Source: Chenggangzhangella methanolivorans (GTDB lineage Bacteria > Pseudomonadota > Alphaproteobacteria > Rhizobiales > Methylopilaceae). Taken from it: 64,000 nucleotides of DNA. The number at the start of each line of letters is the position of its first letter. Within the stretch, counting starts at the first letter, position 1. Of the stretch, positions 45,406 through 53,845 are shown one piece after another. The notes below the pieces were generated by a model that was not told the origin of the DNA, ran no database searches, and saw only the letters and a program-made list of their open reading frames with translations. Where the stretch lies: positions 3,435,501 to 3,499,500 of the forward strand of contig NZ_CP081869.1 in assembly GCF_019797865.1 (NCBI RefSeq), read 5' to 3'. Made by a program: the position numbers and the translations under genes.

Positions 45406-46559
45406 TCACTTCAGCTTCGGGCACTGCTCGCCGGGATCGACGTCCTTGAAGGTGCCGACGACCTTCACCGAGCCGTCGCCCTGCACCTGGCCGAGATACA
45501 TGGTCAGCGCCGCATGGTGCTGCTTGTCCATCTTGATGACGCCGCGCGGGCCCGTGACGCTCACCTGCGGAAGCGCCTCCAGCACCTTGGCGGTCTCGGT
45601 GCCGCCGGCCTTTTCGACCGCGGCCTTGTAGAGATAGACCGCCTCATATTGCGGCACCGAAAGGTCGTTCGGGGTCTTCAGGCCGGAGCCGAACTTCTTC
45701 TCCATGGCGGCGAGGAAGGTCTTGTTCTCCGGGCTGTCGATGCCGGTGACGTAAGAGGCCGAGAGGTAGATGCCTTCCGCGTCCGCCCCCATGCTTTTCG
45801 CCGTGCCCTCGTCGACCGCGAGATTGGCGTAGGGCAGGGAGACGCCCGCGCCGCGCAGCTGCTTGGTCAGCGTCACGTTCGGCGCGCCGCCGGCCGTGGA
45901 GGTGATCAGCGCGTCGGCCTTGGAGTCCTTCAGCTTGGAGATGATCGCGGTCCAGTCGCTGCCGTCCATCGGCAGGTATTCCTCGCCCACGACCTTGCCG
46001 CCGATCTTGCCGATATATTCCTTGGTGAAGGCCAGCATGCCGCGCCCGAAGGCGTAGTCGCTGCCGATCAGGAAGTAGTTTGAGCGCCTTTGAGCTTGAA
46101 GGCGTCGACCACCGGCGGCACCTGCTGCTCGGGCACCCAGGCATTGACGAACATGTTCTTGTTGCAGGATTTGCCCTCGTAGAACGAGGTGTAGATGTAC
46201 GGCACCCGGCCCTTGGTGACGGCCGGAAGGCCGGCGTTGCGCGCCGCGCTCGTCTCCATCGAGATCAGGACGTCGACCTTCTTCTGGTAGATGAGCGAGT
46301 CGAACGCCTTCTGCGCGCCAGCCGCTCCCGAGGCGTCGTCGGCGATCTCGAGCTTGAGCTGGCGGCCGAGCACGCCGCCCTTGGCGTTGATCTCCTCGAC
46401 CGCGAGTTCGGCCGACTGGACGACCGAGGGCGCCACGACGCTGTTCGCGCCGGAGAGGCCGACCGGCACGCCGATGACGATGGGCTTTTCATCCGCGAAG
46501 GCCGGCGGCGCGGCGAGAGCGAGAGCGGCGGCGAGTCCGATGACGTGGCGCTTGGACAT
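45406..46559 (-). CDS. Periplasmic substrate-binding protein of the amide ABC transporter, one frameshift
   Basis: ATG 46559 begins a signal peptide (MSKRHVIGLAAALALAAPPA, cleavage near AFADE). The type I periplasmic-binding fold follows (IVIGVPVGLSGANSVVAPSV, INAKGGVLGRQLKLEIADDA). Near 46078 the frame changes (FKLKGAQT then NYFLIGSDYAFGRGMLAFT) and is open to the stop at 45406. The joined product is about 383 residues, the family norm. The sequence resembles AmiC-type and urea/amide-binding proteins such as FmdD. It belongs to the operon with the nitrilase gene upstream (47-bp gap). Confidence 0.85.
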
Positions 46560-46606
46560 GGGGAAGCTGGCTCCTGGAAAAACGGGCGCTGGAGGACGGG
46601 GCGGCG

Positions 46607-47409
46607 TCAGCCGTAGACGTCGGTGCGGCGGTCGCCGAGCACCGAATTGAATTCGTTGAGGTCTTTGCGGCTGGCGTCGTCGAGGTCGATGACGGCCGTG
46701 ATGGTCCGGCGCGTCGCGGCTCGCGGGGCCGGCGATCGTCCAGCCCTTGGTGTCGATGATCAGGCTCTGGCCCTCGAAGGGCTGGCCGCGCTCGACGCCG
46801 ACCCGGTCCGCGCAGGCGATGAAGATCCCGTTCGAATGCGCGGCCGCCCGATGCAGCGTGTTGGCCATGGCGGCCTCGCCGGCCGGCTGGTTGGGCATCG
46901 GCACCCAGTTGGTGGGGATGCAGACGATCTCGGCGCCGCCGAGCGCGAGCTGCCGGAAGGTTTCGGGGAACCAGCCGTCGTAGCAGATGGCGACGCCGAT
47001 CTTGCCGAGCGCGGTCTCGAACACCGGGAAGCCGAGGTCGCCCTTCTGGAAGAACACGTTCTCCCGGAACCAGAGATGCGACTTGCGATAGGTCCCGACA
47101 TAGCCCTCGGGACCGACGACCACGGCGGAGTTGAACAAAGCGTCGCCGGCCTTCTCGGCGACGCCGGCCACGATATGGACGCCGAGTTCGGCCGCGAGCG
47201 CCGCCCAGGCCTGCGTGGAGGGACCGCCGGGCACGGCCTCCGCCAGCGCCGCCGCCTCCTCCATGGTCTCGAACACGTAGCCGGTGTTGGCGAGTTCTGG
47301 CAGGACGAGGAGGCGGCTGCCGGCGGCCGCCGCCGCGCGAACCGCCGCGCAGCGCGCGACATTGCCCTCGACGTCGCCCATCAGCGGTTCGAAACTGGAT
47401 GCACGACAC
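46607..47409 (-). CDS. Nitrilase-superfamily amidohydrolase, two frameshifts
   Basis: The GTG at 47409 opens VSCIQF; an extra T near 47393 shifts the frame to EPLMGDVEGNVARC. A second indel near 46715 shifts the end to RTITAVIDLDDASRKDLNEF, ending at TGA 46607-46609. The joined product is about 266 residues, the short nitrilase class. The triad is Glu in VLPELANTGY (about 38), Lys in TYRKSHLWF (about 109) and Cys in AICYDGWFPE (about 142). It hydrolyses a C-N bond of an amide or nitrile, here presumably the compound that the ABC transporter imports. It is the first gene after the ANTAR-type leader. Confidence 0.85.
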
Positions 47410-47465
47410 CTGTAAACGGTGGGCGTGCGGAGGCGTTCGCCTGGATCATTTCAGCTCCAAAACGC

Positions 47466-47508
47466 AAAAAGCCCCTGGACGCGGAAGTCATCCGCAGACC
47501 AGAGGCTT
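47466..47508 (-). terminator. Intrinsic terminator in the nitrilase leader (attenuator)
   Basis: On the minus strand AAGCCTCTGG (47508-47499) pairs with CCAGGGGCTT (47478-47469), one G-U pair, with an inner GCGGA/TCCGC stem at 47481-47495. The stem is directly followed by TTTTT (47470-47466). It lies 57 bases before the nitrilase start and 17 bases after two hairpins, so it is ideally placed to be bypassed by the antiterminator AmiR. Confidence 0.85.
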
Positions 47509-47525
47509 CAAAGCCAAGATGTAAG

Positions 47526-47557
47526 GCAGCAATCCTGCTGCAGGGCAATCTTGCCCT
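47526..47557 (-). ncRNA. Candidate ANTAR-binding leader RNA, two tandem hairpins
   Basis: On the minus strand the first hairpin, AGGGCAAGATTGCCCT (47557-47542), is followed without spacing by the second, GCAGCAGGATTGCTGC (47541-47526). Each has a 5-bp GC-rich stem and a six-base loop, AAGAUU and AGGAUU. ANTAR-protein targets are pairs of hexaloop hairpins, usually with A at loop position 1 and G at position 4. Here A1 fits but G is at 3, so it may be a variant. The position between AmiR and the terminator supports the role. Confidence 0.7.
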
Positions 47558-47565
47558 ATGGGGTC

Positions 47566-47593
47566 ACGATAGCCCGATCGTCAGTCGGCGCAA
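47566..47593 (-). promoter_or_regulatory. Candidate promoter for the nitrilase leader
   Basis: On the minus strand TTGCGC (47593-47588) and TATCGT (47571-47566) are 16 bases apart, a sigma-70-like pair. Transcription would start near 47559, just before the first leader hairpin. Read-through from AmiR is the alternative. Confidence 0.3.
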
Positions 47594-47622
47594 GCCGATA
47601 ATGACGGCAAATCCTGCCCAAC

Positions 47623-48239
47623 TCATCGCCTTTCAGCCAACGAGATATGCAATCCGAGCCCGCTCATGGCCTCATGCGCCGTGACGAGGCCCTCCGCCAC
47701 GCTGGTCATCGGCGCCCGCGTCGCGGTCGCCCGGTCGCGGAGCAGCTTGTAGGCGGCGTCCTCGTCGAGGCCGTTGAGCTCGGTGAGGAGCCGCACCGCC
47801 TTCTCGACGGTGCGGCGGCCCTTCATCGTGTCCTCGAGCTTGTTGATCTTGGACGTCAGCCGCCCCTCATAGCCGCGCCGGTAGCGGGCGAGCGCGAACT
47901 GGGTGAGAACGCCGCGCGGCCGCAGCGGCTTGGCCAGAACGCCATGGGCGTTGAAGTCCACGATCCGATCGGGCTCTCATAGGCCACGATCGCGATGACG
48001 GCGGGCTCCTGCTCCTCGATCGAGGGCAGGAGATGGGCGACCTCGGCGTCGTCGAGCTGGATGAACAGCGTGTCGATCTCGGGCGGCAGCGTCGCCGGCG
48101 GCGGCCAGGCGAGCGAGACCTCGCAGCCGAGGCGCCGAAGCTGGTCGAGCAGCGACACGCCCTCCTCGTCGCGCGGATGCACGATCAGCGCCCGGGCGCG
48201 GCGGAGCTCGTCCAAGATCCTGCGGGCCGGGGCGCTCAA
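47623..48239 (-). CDS. amiR: AmiR-type ANTAR antiterminator, one frameshift
   Basis: TTG 48239 overlaps the AmiC stop (TTGA). The N-terminal pseudo-receiver-like part (RARALIVHPRDEEGVSLLDQ to VIAIVAYESP) is followed by a frame change near 47965, then DFNAHGVLAKPLRPRGVLTQ. The C-terminal ANTAR domain is complete: a coiled-coil segment and then KGRRTVEKAVRLLTELNGLD and EDAAYKLLRDRATATRAPMT. The length of about 205 residues matches AmiR (196). The protein is an RNA-binding antiterminator silenced by AmiC and released by amides, as in Pseudomonas. It is next to its likely RNA target. Confidence 0.85.
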
Positions 48240-49402
48240 CTGGCGAGGCCCTCCTCGAGCCAGTTGGCCTCGAAGCGCGTCGCCGCGAGATAGGGATCGG
48301 GCCTGACCGGGCGGCGCGACCGCCAGGCGACGTCGAACTGACCGTCGTCGCGGGCCACACCGACGCCGGGCGTCAGCCAGACGTGACGGGTGTCGCCGTC
48401 GAAAGCGAGTTCGCCGCCCGGCGCCGCCACCCGCTGGCGCATCGCCGCCGCCCCGAGGCGTTCGGAGTCGAGCGTCCCGGCCTCTTCGAGCGCCTGCGCG
48501 AAGAGATGGACCTGCGCATAAGCGGTCTCCGACCACATGCTGGTCGGCCGCTCCTCGCCGAAGCGCTGCCGGAAGGCCGAGACGAACCGCCGGTTCTCCT
48601 CGCTCTCGATGCGCTGGAAATAATGCGAGGCGAGCACGTGGCCCGAACAGAGCTGCGGCCCGATCGCCCGGATCTGCCCTTCCGACATGGTGAGGCTCGC
48701 GATCGGCTGGCGCCGCCTGTCGATCCCTGCGTCGGCGTAGAGCCGGTAGAGGCGCTCGGCGCCGCGCCCGACCACAGTGGAGAACACCGCGTCGGGGTCC
48801 GCGCGACGGATCTCGGCCACCATCTCGCGGTGCACGTCCTCGTCGCCGTCGAGCGGGGCGTAGAGCTCGCCCACGATCTCGCCGCCCTTGGCCTCGACGA
48901 GGTCGCGCATCACGCGGTTCGACTCGCGCGGATAGATGTAATCCGAGCCGACGATGAAGATGCGCGGCCCGTATTCCTGCAGCAGGAAGTCGGCGAGCGC
49001 GAACACGTTCTGGTTCAGCGTCGCGCTCGTGTAGAGGACGTTCTCGGAATACTCGAAGCCCTCGTAGATCGACGGATACCAGAGCAGTCCGTTGTGCCGC
49101 TCGATGGTGGAGAGCACGGCTTTCCGGCTCGCCGACAGCGAACAGCCGAAGATCACCTCGACGCCGTCTTCCGCCAGAAGCCTGCGGGCGAAGGCGCGGT
49201 AGCCCTCGTTCTCGCCGCCGGGGTCGTAGCAGATCGGCTCGATCGGCCGTCCAAGCACGCCGCCCGCGGTGTTGATCTCGTCGATCGCAAGCGCGGTCCC
49301 GAAGAAGTGCTCGCTCTCGGTGACCCCGCTCACGCCGCTGCGCGAGAACAGGATGCCGACCCGCCAGCCCTGGTCGCGTGACGTCCTGTCGATCTTATCC
49401 AC
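48236..49402 (-). CDS. amiC: AmiC-type amide-sensing periplasmic-binding-fold protein
   Basis: The product is 388 residues from GTG 49402 (AmiC is 385). No signal peptide precedes the first strand (WRVGILFSRSGVSGVTESEH), so it is cytoplasmic like AmiC. Typical blocks are GGVLGRPIEPICYDPGGENE, SASRKAVLSTIERHNGLLWY (ligand pocket) and RIFIVGSDYIYPRESNRVMR. It is expected to bind a short-chain amide or urea-like ligand and release AmiR. Translationally coupled to AmiR by overlap. It is the first gene of the operon. Confidence 0.9.
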   Translation of the reverse strand: MDKIDRTSRDQGWRVGILFSRSGVSGVTESEHFFGTALAIDEINTAGGVLGRPIEPICYDPGGENEGYRAFARRLLAEDGVEVIFGCSLSASRKAVLSTIERHNGLLWYPSIYEGFEYSENVLYTSATLNQNVFALADFLLQEYGPRIFIVGSDYIYPRESNRVMRDLVEAKGGEIVGELYAPLDGDEDVHREMVAEIRRADPDAVFSTVVGRGAERLYRLYADAGIDRRRQPIASLTMSEGQIRAIGPQLCSGHVLASHYFQRIESEENRRFVSAFRQRFGEERPTSMWSETAYAQVHLFAQALEEAGTLDSERLGAAAMRQRVAAPGGELAFDGDTRHVWLTPGVGVARDDGQFDVAWRSRRPVRPDPYLAATRFEANWLEEGLAS

Positions 49403-49593
49403 GCTGCGCCATTCGAGATGCCCGTCCAGTCACTTGTCGCCTTAAGCTTCAATAGCAGAAGCGCCGCGGCTGTGGCGCGCCGCCGAGCCGATGCGGGTTC
49501 GATCCGGGCCCCGCTGAACTTCGGCGAGAATTCGGGGTAAGCACGCCTTACGGGGCGGATGGCCACGGGCCGAGAACAGCAGGGAGCGGCCGC

Positions 49594-50687
49594 TTGGAAA
49601 TTCTCGTCATCGGCGCCGGCGTCGTCGGCCTTGCGGCGGCGCGCGCGCTTGCTCTCGACGGACATGACGTCGTCGTCGCCGAAGCGTCCGACGCTTTCGG
49701 CATGGGGATTTCGTCGCGCAACTCCGAGGTCATCCATGCCGGGATGTACTATCCGGCGGGGTCGCTGCGCGCGCGTCACTGCGTGAGGGGCGCGCGGCTG
49801 CTCTACGAGTTCTGCGAAAGCCACGGCGTCGCGCACCGCGCCTGCGGCAAGCTGATCGTCGCGACGTCGCAGGAGGAAGTCCCGGCCATCGAGGCGATCC
49901 GGCGGCGCGGCGCCGAGAACGGCGTCGAGAGGCTGGAGCTGATCGACGCCGGGCAGGCGGCGCGGCTCGAGCCGCATCTGCGATGCCATGCCGCCGTGCT
50001 GTCGCCCCGGACCGGGATCATCGACAGCCACGCGCTGATGCTCGCGCTGCTCGGCGACATCGAGGACCGCGGCGGCTCGCTCGCTTTGATGTCGCCGGCG
50101 CTTCGCCTGAGATTCGACCGGGGGCGCTGGCTCGTCACGGTCGGCGAGGACGCCGGCGAGATCGCGTTCGACGCCGTCGTCAACGCCGCGGGCCTTGGGG
50201 CGCAGCAGGTCGCCGCGGTCACCGAAGGCTATCCGGCCGACCGGATCCCCGGCTCTTTCTCTCCAAGGGCAGTTACTTCTCCTTCGCCGGCCGCCCGGTC
50301 TTCCAAAGGCTTATCTATCCAGCGCCCGCGGAAGGGGGCTGGCTCGGCGTGCATCTGACGCTGGATCTCGCCGGCCGGGTCCGCTTCGGGCCGGACGCCG
50401 AATGGATCGACGCGCTCGACTATGCGGTCGATCCTTGGCGCGCGGACGCGTTCTACGGTTCGATCCGGCGCTTCTGGCCGGGCCTGCCCGACGACAGTCT
50501 GACGCCGGACTATTCCGGCGTCAGGCCGAAGCTCAGCGGGCCGGGTGAGCCTGCGGTCGACTTCCGGATCGACGGTCCGGCCGACCACGGCATGGACCGC
50601 CTCGTGCATCTCTTCGGCATCGACAGTCCGGGCCTGACCTCGAGCCTGTCGATCGCGGAGACCGTCGCTGAGATGCTCCGGGACTAG
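49594..50687 (+). CDS. FAD-dependent oxidoreductase, LhgO-like, one frameshift
   Basis: TTG 49594 ([20 protein letters not shown]) opens the FAD dinucleotide fold. The frame changes near 50255 (RIPG then [20 protein letters not shown]), ending at TAG 50685-50687. The joined product is about 364 residues. The sequence shows [15 protein letters not shown] and the C-terminal [20 protein letters not shown] and follows the L-2-hydroxyglutarate oxidase (LhgO) pattern. The enzyme oxidises a 2-hydroxyacid or an amino acid with electron transfer to quinone. The divergent AmiC gene is 191 bases away; functional relation is unknown. Confidence 0.8.
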
Positions 50688-50703
50688 CGTCGGCCGCCGC
50701 AGA

Positions 50704-53700
50704 TCATGCGTGCGCCTCGCCTGCGCTCGGAGCGGGCGCGTCCTTCGGCTTCCGCGAGAACACGCGCAGCACGAAGACGTAGAAGACGGGCACGAAGAAC
50801 ACCGCCAGCACGGTGGCGGTCGCCATGCCGCCGAGAACGCCGGTGCCGATCGCGTTCTGGCTGGCGGCGCTCGCGCCGCTTGCGATCGCGAGCGGGGTGA
50901 CGCCCAGCATGAACGCGAAGGACGTCATGATGATCGGCCGGAAACGCAGGAACGCGGCCTCGATGGCGGCGTCTCGGACCGACTTGCCTTCCGCGTGCAG
51001 GTCCTTGGCGAATTCGACGATCAGGATGGCGTTCTTGGCCGAGAGGCCGATGATCGCGATCAGGCCGACCTTGAAATAGATGTCGTTCGGCATGTCGCGG
51101 GCCATCACGGCGAGCACCGAACCGATCACGCCGAGCGGCACGACGAGCATGACCGACAGCGGGATCTTCCAGCTCTCGTAAAGCGCGGCGAGCAGGAGGA
51201 ACACGAAGAGGATGCTCAGGCCCAGCAGGAACGGCGCCTGCGTGCCCGACGCGATCTCCTGCAGCGACTGGCCGGACCATTCGTAGCCGAAGCCCGCGGG
51301 GAGCTTCGCCGCGAGCTTCTGCATCTCGGCGATGGCGTCGCCCGAGGAGAGGCCCGGCGCAGCCTCGCCGCCGAAGCGCAGCGCCGGATATCCGTTGAAG
51401 CCGACGATCTGGGTCGGGCCCTTGGACCATTCGACGCGCGCGAAGGCCGAGAGCGGCACCATGCCGCCGCTGGCGTTGCGCACGTTGAGCTTCAGGATGT
51501 CGTCGGCCTGCATGCGGTTGCGGGCGTCGGCCTGGACGGTGACCTGCTGCATGCGGCTCGAATTCGGGAAGTCGTTCACATAGGCCGAGCCGAGATTGGC
51601 CGAGATGGTCGCGTTGATGTCCGCGAACGCGACCCCGAAGGCGTTGGCCTTCTCGCGATCGACCACGATGTCGAGCTGGACGGCGTTCGCCAGTCCTTCG
51701 ATGCGGGGCGCGGCGAGGTTCGGGCTCGCGCCTGCGAGCGCGAGCAGCTGCTGGCCCGCCGCGCCCAGCGCGTCATGGCCGCGGCCCGAACGGTCCTGCA
51801 GGCGGAATGTGAAGCCCGCGGAGGTGCCGAGCCCCTCGATCGGCGGCGGCGACAGCGAGAAGCTCTGCGCGTCCTTGATGCCGAAGAGCTGCGCGTTGGC
51901 GCGCGCCGAAATGGCGTCGGCGCTGTCCTCCGGTCCGCGCTCGCTCCAGTCCTTCAGCACGGGGAAGCCGATCGCGGCGTTCTGGCCGTTGCCCGAGAAG
52001 GAGAAACCCTGGATCGCGAACATGTCCGCGACCGCCTTCTCCTTCATGAAGATCTCCTCGACCTTTTTGATCGCCTCGATGGTGCGAGTGCCGGTCGCCT
52101 CCGACGGCGCCTGGACGTCGACGATGAGGTAGCCCTGGTCCTCGGTCGGCAGGAACGAGGAGGGCAGGCGCATGAAGGCCCAACCGAGGCCGACGAGCAG
52201 CGCCAGATAGACGATCATCATCCGCCCGGCCCTGGCCGTGAGCTTGGATACGATCGACCTGTACCCGCTCGCGGTGCGGTCGAACTTCCGGTTGAACCAG
52301 CCGAAGAAGCCGCGCTTTTCGTGATGGCCCTGCGGGATCGGCTTAAGGAAGGTCGCGCACATCGCGGGCGTGAGCGAGAGCGCCAAGAACCCCGAGAACA
52401 GGATCGAGACGACCATGGTGAGCGAGAACTGGCGGTAGATGATGCCGGTCGCGCCGGGGAAGAACGCCATCGGCACGAACACGGCGGTCAGCACCAGCGT
52501 GATGCCGATGATCGCGCCGCTGATCTGGCCCATTGCTTTCCTGGTCGCCTCGCGGGGCGAGAGCCCTTCCTGCGCCATCAGGCGCTCGACGTTCTCGACC
52601 ACGACGATGGCGTCGTCGACCAGAATGCCGATCGCCAGCACCATGGCGAACATGGTGAGCACGTTGATCGAGAAGCCCGCCGCCATCATCACGGCGCAGG
52701 TGCCGAGCAGCGCCACCGGCACCACGATGGTCGGGATGAGCGTGTAGCGGATGTTCTGGAGGAACAGGAACATCACGACGAAGACGAGCCCGACGGCTTC
52801 GGCGAGCGTCATCAGCACCTTCTTGATCGACGCCTCGACGAAGGGCGTCGTGTCATAGGGGATGGTCTGCTTGACGCCCGGCGGAAAGAACCGCTCGAGC
52901 TCCTTCATCTTGGCGCGCACGGCCTTCGCGGTCTCGAGCGCGTTGCCGGTGGCGGAAAGCTGCACGCCGGCGGAGGCGCTCGCCTGCGCGTTGAGGCGGC
53001 TCGTGAAATTGTAGTCCTGGCCGCCGATCTCGACGCGGGCGACGTCGCGCAGGCGCACCGTCGAGCCGTTGGGGTTGGCGCGCAGCACGATGGCGGCGAA
53101 CTCGTCGGGCGAACCGAGCTGGCCCTTCACCAGCACAGGCGCGGAAGTCTCCTGGCTGATCGGGTTCGGCAGCGCGCCGATGCGGCCGGCCGCGACCTGC
53201 GCATTTTGGGCGGTGATCGCCGCGGTGACGTCCTCGGCCGTGAGCCCGAGGCCGAGCATCTTGTCCGGGTCGACCCAGACCCGCATGGCGCGCTCGGTCG
53301 CGAACAGCTGCGCCTTGCCGACGCCGGGCAAACGTCGCAGCTCGCCCATGACGTTGCGCGCGAGATAGTCGCCAAGCCCGATGTCGTCGATCTGGCCGTC
53401 GGTCGAGGTCAGCGACACGACCATCAGGAACGAGCTCGAGGCCTCGTCGACCACGACGCCCTGCTGCGTCACCGCGCGCGGCAACCGCGCCTCGACGCGG
53501 CGCACCCGGTTCTGGACGTCGACGGAGGCCTGCTCCACCGGCGTTCCGGGCGCGAAGGTCGCGGTGATGGTGGCGAGGCCGGAGGCTTCGGAGGTGGACT
53601 CGTAATACATGAGCCCCTTGATGCCGTTCAGCTCCTCCTCGATGAGCTTGGTGACGCCTTGATAGAGTTCTTCGGAGGACGCGCCCGGATAGGTCGCCGT

Positions 53701-53835
53701 CACCGAGATCTGCGGCGGGGCGATGGTCGGATACTGCGAGATCGGCAGCATCGGGATCGCGATCGCGCCGCCGATCGCGATGAAGATCGCGACCACCCAG
53801 GCGAAGATTGGCCGGGCGATGAAGAAGTTCGCCAT
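50704..53835 (-). CDS. RND efflux transporter permease (HAE1 type)
   Basis: The product is 1043 residues, the normal size of AcrB-like pumps. Twelve membrane helices with two large periplasmic loops; the proton-relay Asp pair is in AIGILVDDAIVVVENVERL and the Gly-rich second-half signature in GLIAIIGLSAKNAILIVEFA. The N-terminus MANFFIARPIFAWVVAIFIA is typical. Exports hydrophobic compounds across both membranes with the adaptor encoded upstream. No outer-membrane factor gene is present in the window, so a shared TolC-like channel is presumed. It starts 10 bases after the adaptor gene. Confidence 0.95.
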   Translation of the reverse strand: MANFFIARPIFAWVVAIFIAIGGAIAIPMLPISQYPTIAPPQISVTATYPGASSEELYQGVTKLIEEELNGIKGLMYYESTSEASGLATITATFAPGTPVEQASVDVQNRVRRVEARLPRAVTQQGVVVDEASSSFLMVVSLTSTDGQIDDIGLGDYLARNVMGELRRLPGVGKAQLFATERAMRVWVDPDKMLGLGLTAEDVTAAITAQNAQVAAGRIGALPNPISQETSAPVLVKGQLGSPDEFAAIVLRANPNGSTVRLRDVARVEIGGQDYNFTSRLNAQASASAGVQLSATGNALETAKAVRAKMKELERFFPPGVKQTIPYDTTPFVEASIKKVLMTLAEAVGLVFVVMFLFLQNIRYTLIPTIVVPVALLGTCAVMMAAGFSINVLTMFAMVLAIGILVDDAIVVVENVERLMAQEGLSPREATRKAMGQISGAIIGITLVLTAVFVPMAFFPGATGIIYRQFSLTMVVSILFSGFLALSLTPAMCATFLKPIPQGHHEKRGFFGWFNRKFDRTASGYRSIVSKLTARAGRMMIVYLALLVGLGWAFMRLPSSFLPTEDQGYLIVDVQAPSEATGTRTIEAIKKVEEIFMKEKAVADMFAIQGFSFSGNGQNAAIGFPVLKDWSERGPEDSADAISARANAQLFGIKDAQSFSLSPPPIEGLGTSAGFTFRLQDRSGRGHDALGAAGQQLLALAGASPNLAAPRIEGLANAVQLDIVVDREKANAFGVAFADINATISANLGSAYVNDFPNSSRMQQVTVQADARNRMQADDILKLNVRNASGGMVPLSAFARVEWSKGPTQIVGFNGYPALRFGGEAAPGLSSGDAIAEMQKLAAKLPAGFGYEWSGQSLQEIASGTQAPFLLGLSILFVFLLLAALYESWKIPLSVMLVVPLGVIGSVLAVMARDMPNDIYFKVGLIAIIGLSAKNAILIVEFAKDLHAEGKSVRDAAIEAAFLRFRPIIMTSFAFMLGVTPLAIASGASAASQNAIGTGVLGGMATATVLAVFFVPVFYVFVLRVFSRKPKDAPAPSAGEAHA

Positions 53836-53845
53836 CTCTCGTGCC

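Noticed and set aside
41864..46559. Urea transporter (Urt) interpretation of the ABC genes
   Set aside because: No urease gene is present, and the operon contains nitrilase, AmiC and AmiR. Amides are the better guess, but urea cannot be fully excluded.
3330..50687. Programmed frameshifting as the cause of the broken frames
   Set aside because: No common slippery heptamer plus pseudoknot was seen, and shifts occur in both directions in unrelated genes; indels are the simpler explanation.
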